In this document: positions 40,577 through 43,760 of the stretch, piece by piece
Numbering within the stretch: the stretch's first letter is position 1
Layout of the letters: every line of letters begins with the position of its first letter
Position numbers and translations under genes: made by a program
Notes under the pieces: model-generated
Databases searched by the model: none
Told to the model about the DNA's origin: nothing
Seen by the model: only the letters and a program-made list of their open reading frames with translations
Origin: Deltaproteobacteria bacterium UBA5799
Lineage (GTDB): Bacteria > Desulfobacterota > GWC2-55-46
Reading direction: 5' to 3'
Assembly (NCBI GenBank): GCA_002418185.1
Contig: DIDN01000149.1
Coordinates: forward strand, 1 to 43,760
DNA length: 43,760 nucleotides

Positions 40577-42265
40577 TTAGCGCTTGAGGTTCACAAGCTC
40601 CATGAGGAGCTCATCCGTCGTCGTTATTATCTTGGAGTTCGCCTGGAAGCCGCGCTGGGCGGTTATCATGTTAACGAACTCCCTTGCGAGGTCCACGTTC
40701 GAAAGCTCCAGGGTCTCGGCCTGGACAAGCCCCATGCCCGAGGTGCCCGGCGCGCCTACGAGCGGCTGGCCGGAGTCGAAGGTCTCGGAGTAGAGGTTCA
40801 TGCCGGCGCTCGAAAGGCTCGTTGGGCTGGGAAAATCCGCCAGAAGCACCTGCGCGAGGCTGAGGGCCTTCCCGTTGCTGAAGATGCCCTGTACTACGCC
40901 GTCCTGGTTTATCGCTATCCTCTGGAGCGTGCCGGAGGAATAGCCGTCCTGGATGAGCTTGGAAACGCCAGAAGCCGTCCCGTACTGGGTCGTCCCGTTC
41001 GTGCCGGTCCCGCCCTCGGTTATGCTGGCGCCGAAGTCGAAGGCTATGGTCTGGCTCACCCCGGCGCCGCCCGTGAAGTCGAACCCGGTCGCAGACGTGC
41101 CCCCGGGGTTGCTGACCGAGTAATGGGTGTAGTCAATGGGGTCTTCGGAGTGGAGCGCTCCGCTCGAATCGAAGGTTACCCTGCTCTGGGCCTGTATCTC
41201 GGTCTCACCGCTCAAGGACTCGCTGCCGTCGACCACGGCGAACCACTCCCAGGTATTGCCTGTGCTCCCGAGCGAGTCCTTCCTGAAGTACATGGTGACG
41301 GTATGGTCGTTACCGAGGGTGTCGTAGAACGTGAGCGGCACCGAGAAGTTCGAGGTGTTCCCGGCGTTTGCGAGATCGAACTCGCCTCCGGCCGCGTCCG
41401 AGGTGTAGGTAGAGCCGTCAGGCGCGATGGGTCCGGTCGGGTTGGTCGCGTAGCCCAGGAGCGAAGCCGCCGTCGAAGTGGCGGCCTCCATGTCGAAGTC
41501 GAGCGTCCCGGTGTTACCGGAGTCGTTCGCAATGGTGAACTTGCCGGTCTGGTCGTCGTAGGAGACCGCATAGGTGTTGCCGCTCGCGGCCCCCTGGAGT
41601 ACGGCCCTTATCGCGGCGCTTACCTGGTCGGCTGTAGCGGCGGCCCCTGATATCAAGCCGCCGTCTGTCACGAGGCTCCGGGTATACGGCGTGCCGCCTA
41701 TGTCGAAGGTTATCTCGTCGTTTACGCCGGTCCGGAAGACGAAGCCGTTTATCGGGGCGTTGGAGTCGAGGTTGGCGTTGAGGAGCGCGCTCGTGGTGGC
41801 GTTCGGCGCTATTATCTTCGTCGAAAGCTGCAGGTCGGTGATCGTATTCTGGAACATGCCCGCCGAGTCGGCCATGTAGCCCTGGAGGCGCATGCCCTCG
41901 GGGTTCACTATGAAACCCTCCTTGTCGGTTGTGAACTGGCCCGCCCTGGTGTAGTACCTGGTGTCGAGCACGTGGTCGTTCACCATGTAGAAACCGTTTC
42001 CGCTTATTGCGAGGTCGAGCGCGTTACCGGTGCTCTCGAAGGCGCCCTGGGTGAAAACCTTCTGGATGCTGCTCATGACTACTCCGAGGCCCACCTGGTT
42101 TGTGCCGCCGCCCCCGGAGAGGGTCTGGCTGAGGACGTCGCCGAAGGTCACGTGGCTTCCCTTGAAGCCCACGGTGTTCACGTTCGAGATGTTGTTGCCG
42201 ATTACGGAGAGGTTCGACATGTTCGCGTTAAGGCCGCTTATTCCGGTATAGAGAGCTGACTGCAT
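40577..42265 (-). CDS. flgE: FlgE, hook protein
   Basis: A 562-residue hook protein. N-terminal MQSALYTGISGLNANMSNL and GNNISNVNTVGFKGSHVTF are the conserved D0 part; NALDLAISGNGFYMV is typical; the C-terminus LELSNVDLAREFVNMITAQRGFQANSKIITTTDELL closes it. The long Gly/Thr-rich middle forms the outer hook domains and explains the length over the 402 residues of Salmonella FlgE. The ATG at 42265 is chosen for the MQSALYTG start; AGGAGG lies 9 bases upstream. Confidence 0.96.
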   Translation of the reverse strand: MQSALYTGISGLNANMSNLSVIGNNISNVNTVGFKGSHVTFGDVLSQTLSGGGGTNQVGLGVVMSSIQKVFTQGAFESTGNALDLAISGNGFYMVNDHVLDTRYYTRAGQFTTDKEGFIVNPEGMRLQGYMADSAGMFQNTITDLQLSTKIIAPNATTSALLNANLDSNAPINGFVFRTGVNDEITFDIGGTPYTRSLVTDGGLISGAAATADQVSAAIRAVLQGAASGNTYAVSYDDQTGKFTIANDSGNTGTLDFDMEAATSTAASLLGYATNPTGPIAPDGSTYTSDAAGGEFDLANAGNTSNFSVPLTFYDTLGNDHTVTMYFRKDSLGSTGNTWEWFAVVDGSESLSGETEIQAQSRVTFDSSGALHSEDPIDYTHYSVSNPGGTSATGFDFTGGAGVSQTIAFDFGASITEGGTGTNGTTQYGTASGVSKLIQDGYSSGTLQRIAINQDGVVQGIFSNGKALSLAQVLLADFPSPTSLSSAGMNLYSETFDSGQPLVGAPGTSGMGLVQAETLELSNVDLAREFVNMITAQRGFQANSKIITTTDELLMELVNLKR

Positions 42266-42329
42266 GGTCCGTTTCCTCCTTTTGGTGTCCGTTGGTTTGT
42301 GTGGGCGCCTCAAAGAACGCCCCCGTCCC

Positions 42330-42992
42330 TTAGAATATCTCTTTTATGCTTTCCTTCCTGACAGGAGTCCCGTTCAGGTAAAGGCTCGCGCCATTCCCGT
42401 CCGCGAGGTTTATGCCTGTAACGAAGCCGAGCAGATATTTAGCGGCCTCGATTGGCGAGCCGTTCGAGCCCCTGGCATCAACAGAAAAGGCGTACTTGCC
42501 GGGGGGGAGCTGAGAGCCGCTGTCGTCCGTGCCGTCCCAGACCAGTTCGTGCTCGCCTGCGGACAGGGGGCCCAGGTCGATGGTCCTGACCGGCAAGCCG
42601 TATTCGTCGGCTATTATCAGCCTGGTCGAAGCCGACGCGGAGCCCGTCTCGAAGCCGATCCCGTGCTCCTGTCCGCCAGCATGCTCGAAGGCCTCGCCAT
42701 CCGCCTTCACCATCCTGCCTATCAGCCCGGCGGAGCCCAGGTCGCCCATGCTGCCGATGCTCCCGGCCATGCCGGTCATCGTGGAATTGAGGTTCTGTAT
42801 GCCCTCGAGCGAGCTGAACTGCGCAAGCTGCGCCACGAACTCGGTATTCTCCGTGGGGTTAAGCGGGTCCTGGTTCTGGAGCTGTGTGACCAGGAGCTTC
42901 AGAAAGGCGTCCTTGCCCATCGCCTCCCCGGCCCCGGTCGTGTTAAGTCCTGTCGACGATCCGTATACTCCGACGCTTGAAACCATGCTCAT
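42330..42992 (-). CDS. flgD: FlgD, hook cap (scaffold) protein
   Basis: A 220-residue FlgD: GKDAFLKLLVTQLQNQDPLNPTENTEFVAQLAQFSSLEGIQNL is the conserved cap-forming region, and the second half is a beta-rich FlgD Ig/tudor-like domain (VRTIDLGPLSAGEHELVWDGTDDSG, LPPGKYAFSV). It caps the growing hook. GAGAGGTGA precedes the ATG, and it starts right after fliK, so coupling is likely. Confidence 0.95.
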   Translation of the reverse strand: MSMVSSVGVYGSSTGLNTTGAGEAMGKDAFLKLLVTQLQNQDPLNPTENTEFVAQLAQFSSLEGIQNLNSTMTGMAGSIGSMGDLGSAGLIGRMVKADGEAFEHAGGQEHGIGFETGSASASTRLIIADEYGLPVRTIDLGPLSAGEHELVWDGTDDSGSQLPPGKYAFSVDARGSNGSPIEAAKYLLGFVTGINLADGNGASLYLNGTPVRKESIKEIF

Positions 42993-42999
42993 TCACCTC

Positions 43000-43760
43000 T
43001 CAGGCAAAAAGGTCTATACCGCCGTAAGCGGGTCGGGAGCTCCCGTCACCGCGGTTCCCGCCGCCGTATCCGCTCTTGCGTCCGTTCTTCCCGTCATTGT
43101 CGTTCCCGCGTGTATCGTCCCGGCGTTCCTCATAAAGGGCGTCCCTGCGCTCAGGCAAGCCGCCCTCCGCCCGTGAGCTCACGCCTACCACGCACTCGCG
43201 AAGTGTAAGCCCCTGCTGGGCGAGCGAGTCCTTGAGCATGGAAGAGCCCGCGTCGAGGAGCGCCTTGGCCTCGTGGCTCTCGGCGGTTATCTCGGCCGTT
43301 ACCGCCCCGTTGTTTATGTTGAGCTTTATCGCGAGCTCGCCGAGGTGCTCAGGGCAGAGCTTTATCCTCACCTCGCCCCCGTTGTGGCGGACCGAGATGC
43401 GCACGGCCGCGTCGAGCTGTTTTTCAATGTCAGCCGCGTATGAAAGGGGGTCCGGACTGCGGGCCGTTAAAGTCGGCTCGACCATGTTTCTGAAGGATGT
43501 CGCTGAGAGTACCCCGGCAGCTGGCCTTTCGGACTGAGGCGCAGCATGCTCGCGGCCGTTCTCGCCCTCGGAGAACGCGGACCTGGAACCGGCCTCCCCG
43601 GCATTCATCCCTGAAAACTCCCGGCCTGCATCGACCCGGCCCGTCTCCGCGCCGCCACGGGCATGGGCATCGTCGGAAAAGTCATCAGCAGTGCCGCCGG
43701 GAGCCGGGGCGAAACTCCCCTGTCCCTCGTTCCCGGCTGCGAAAGAGGCGTTCCCGTGAG
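43000..43760 (-). CDS. fliK: FliK, hook-length control protein, C-terminal part
   Basis: The frame stays open to the window end; its true start lies outside, so only the last 253 residues are seen. The first half is Gly/Ala/Ser/Glu-rich and low complexity, as in FliK. The second holds the conserved domain EVRIKLCPEHLGELAIKLNINNGAVTAEI and EAKALLDAGSSMLKDSLAQQGL. FliK measures hook length and switches FlhB. Next to flgD and flgE, the call is secure. The last 70 residues are Arg/Gly/Asn/Asp-rich. Confidence 0.93.
   Translation of the reverse strand, partial: HGNASFAAGNEGQGSFAPAPGGTADDFSDDAHARGGAETGRVDAGREFSGMNAGEAGSRSAFSEGENGREHAAPQSERPAAGVLSATSFRNMVEPTLTARSPDPLSYAADIEKQLDAAVRISVRHNGGEVRIKLCPEHLGELAIKLNINNGAVTAEITAESHEAKALLDAGSSMLKDSLAQQGLTLRECVVGVSSRAEGGLPERRDALYEERRDDTRGNDNDGKNGRKSGYGGGNRGDGSSRPAYGGIDLFA

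Noticed and set aside
1..43760. tRNA, rRNA, CRISPR arrays, insertion sequences, attachment sites or transfer signs.
   Set aside because: No cloverleaf, repeat-spacer array, transposase or abrupt change in codon use was seen.

Overview
The window is a flagellar, chemotaxis and flagellar-sugar gene cluster. Every gene that can be supported lies on the minus strand, so transcription runs from high to low coordinates. The organism is a Gram-negative (diderm) bacterium: L- and P-ring genes (flgH, flgI), flgA, fliL and CheZ are present. Sigma-54 and sigma-28 type promoters, FlhF/FlhG, FliA/FlgM and a CsrA/FliW pair together look like a Desulfobacterota (former Deltaproteobacteria) or neighbouring phylum; this placement is an inference. 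The DNA is GC-rich, yet AGG (Arg) and ATA (Ile) codons are common (csrA shows this clearly), which may help place the genome.

In transcription order: (1) fliK (cut by the window end), flgD and flgE end at a strong terminator near 40530. (2) A sigma-54 promoter near 40384 starts a long unit fliL-M-N-O-P-Q-R-flhB-flhA-flhF-flhG-fliA (C-ring, export gate, placement GTPases, late sigma factor). (3) A sigma-28-like promoter near 30351 precedes a HEAT-repeat gene, then cheR, a cheY-like gene, cheY, cheZ, cheA, cheB, motA, motB, cheW, one chemoreceptor and an HDOD gene, ending at a terminator near 18053. A second sigma-28-like site sits before cheW. (4) Two sigma-54 promoters (near 18005 and 17402) drive a small SwrB/DUF2802-like membrane protein gene and flgF-G-A-H-I, followed by a 70-residue histidine-kinase-DHp-like gene and a short flgJ. 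(5) A sigma-28 promoter near 12678 drives flgM-N-K-L, a hemerythrin-like gene, csrA and fliW. (6) A sigma-54 promoter near 7875 drives a nonulosonic-acid operon: pseB, pseC, a small zinc-ribbon gene, a neuB-type synthase, an spsF-type nucleotidyltransferase, a HemL-like aminotransferase, a Gfo/Idh/MocA oxidoreductase, pseG and the start of a probable methyltransferase.

The logic is a three-tier cascade. Sigma-54, probably with a FleQ/FlrC-type activator, turns on export, basal-body and sugar genes. FliA, made at the end of the export operon, then turns on chemotaxis and hook-filament genes while FlgM holds it in check. Two GTCA-N6-TGAC palindromes lie about 140-150 bp upstream of two sigma-54 start sites and are good candidates for the activator's sites. 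The points most worth follow-up are those sites, the non-standard enzyme set of the sugar operon, and four small or accessory proteins (DHp-like, SwrB-like, hemerythrin-like, HEAT). No flagellin, fliD, fliS, flgB/C or fliE-J lies in the window, and I see no RNA genes, insertion sequences or CRISPR arrays. No gene-free stretch exceeds 300 bases.
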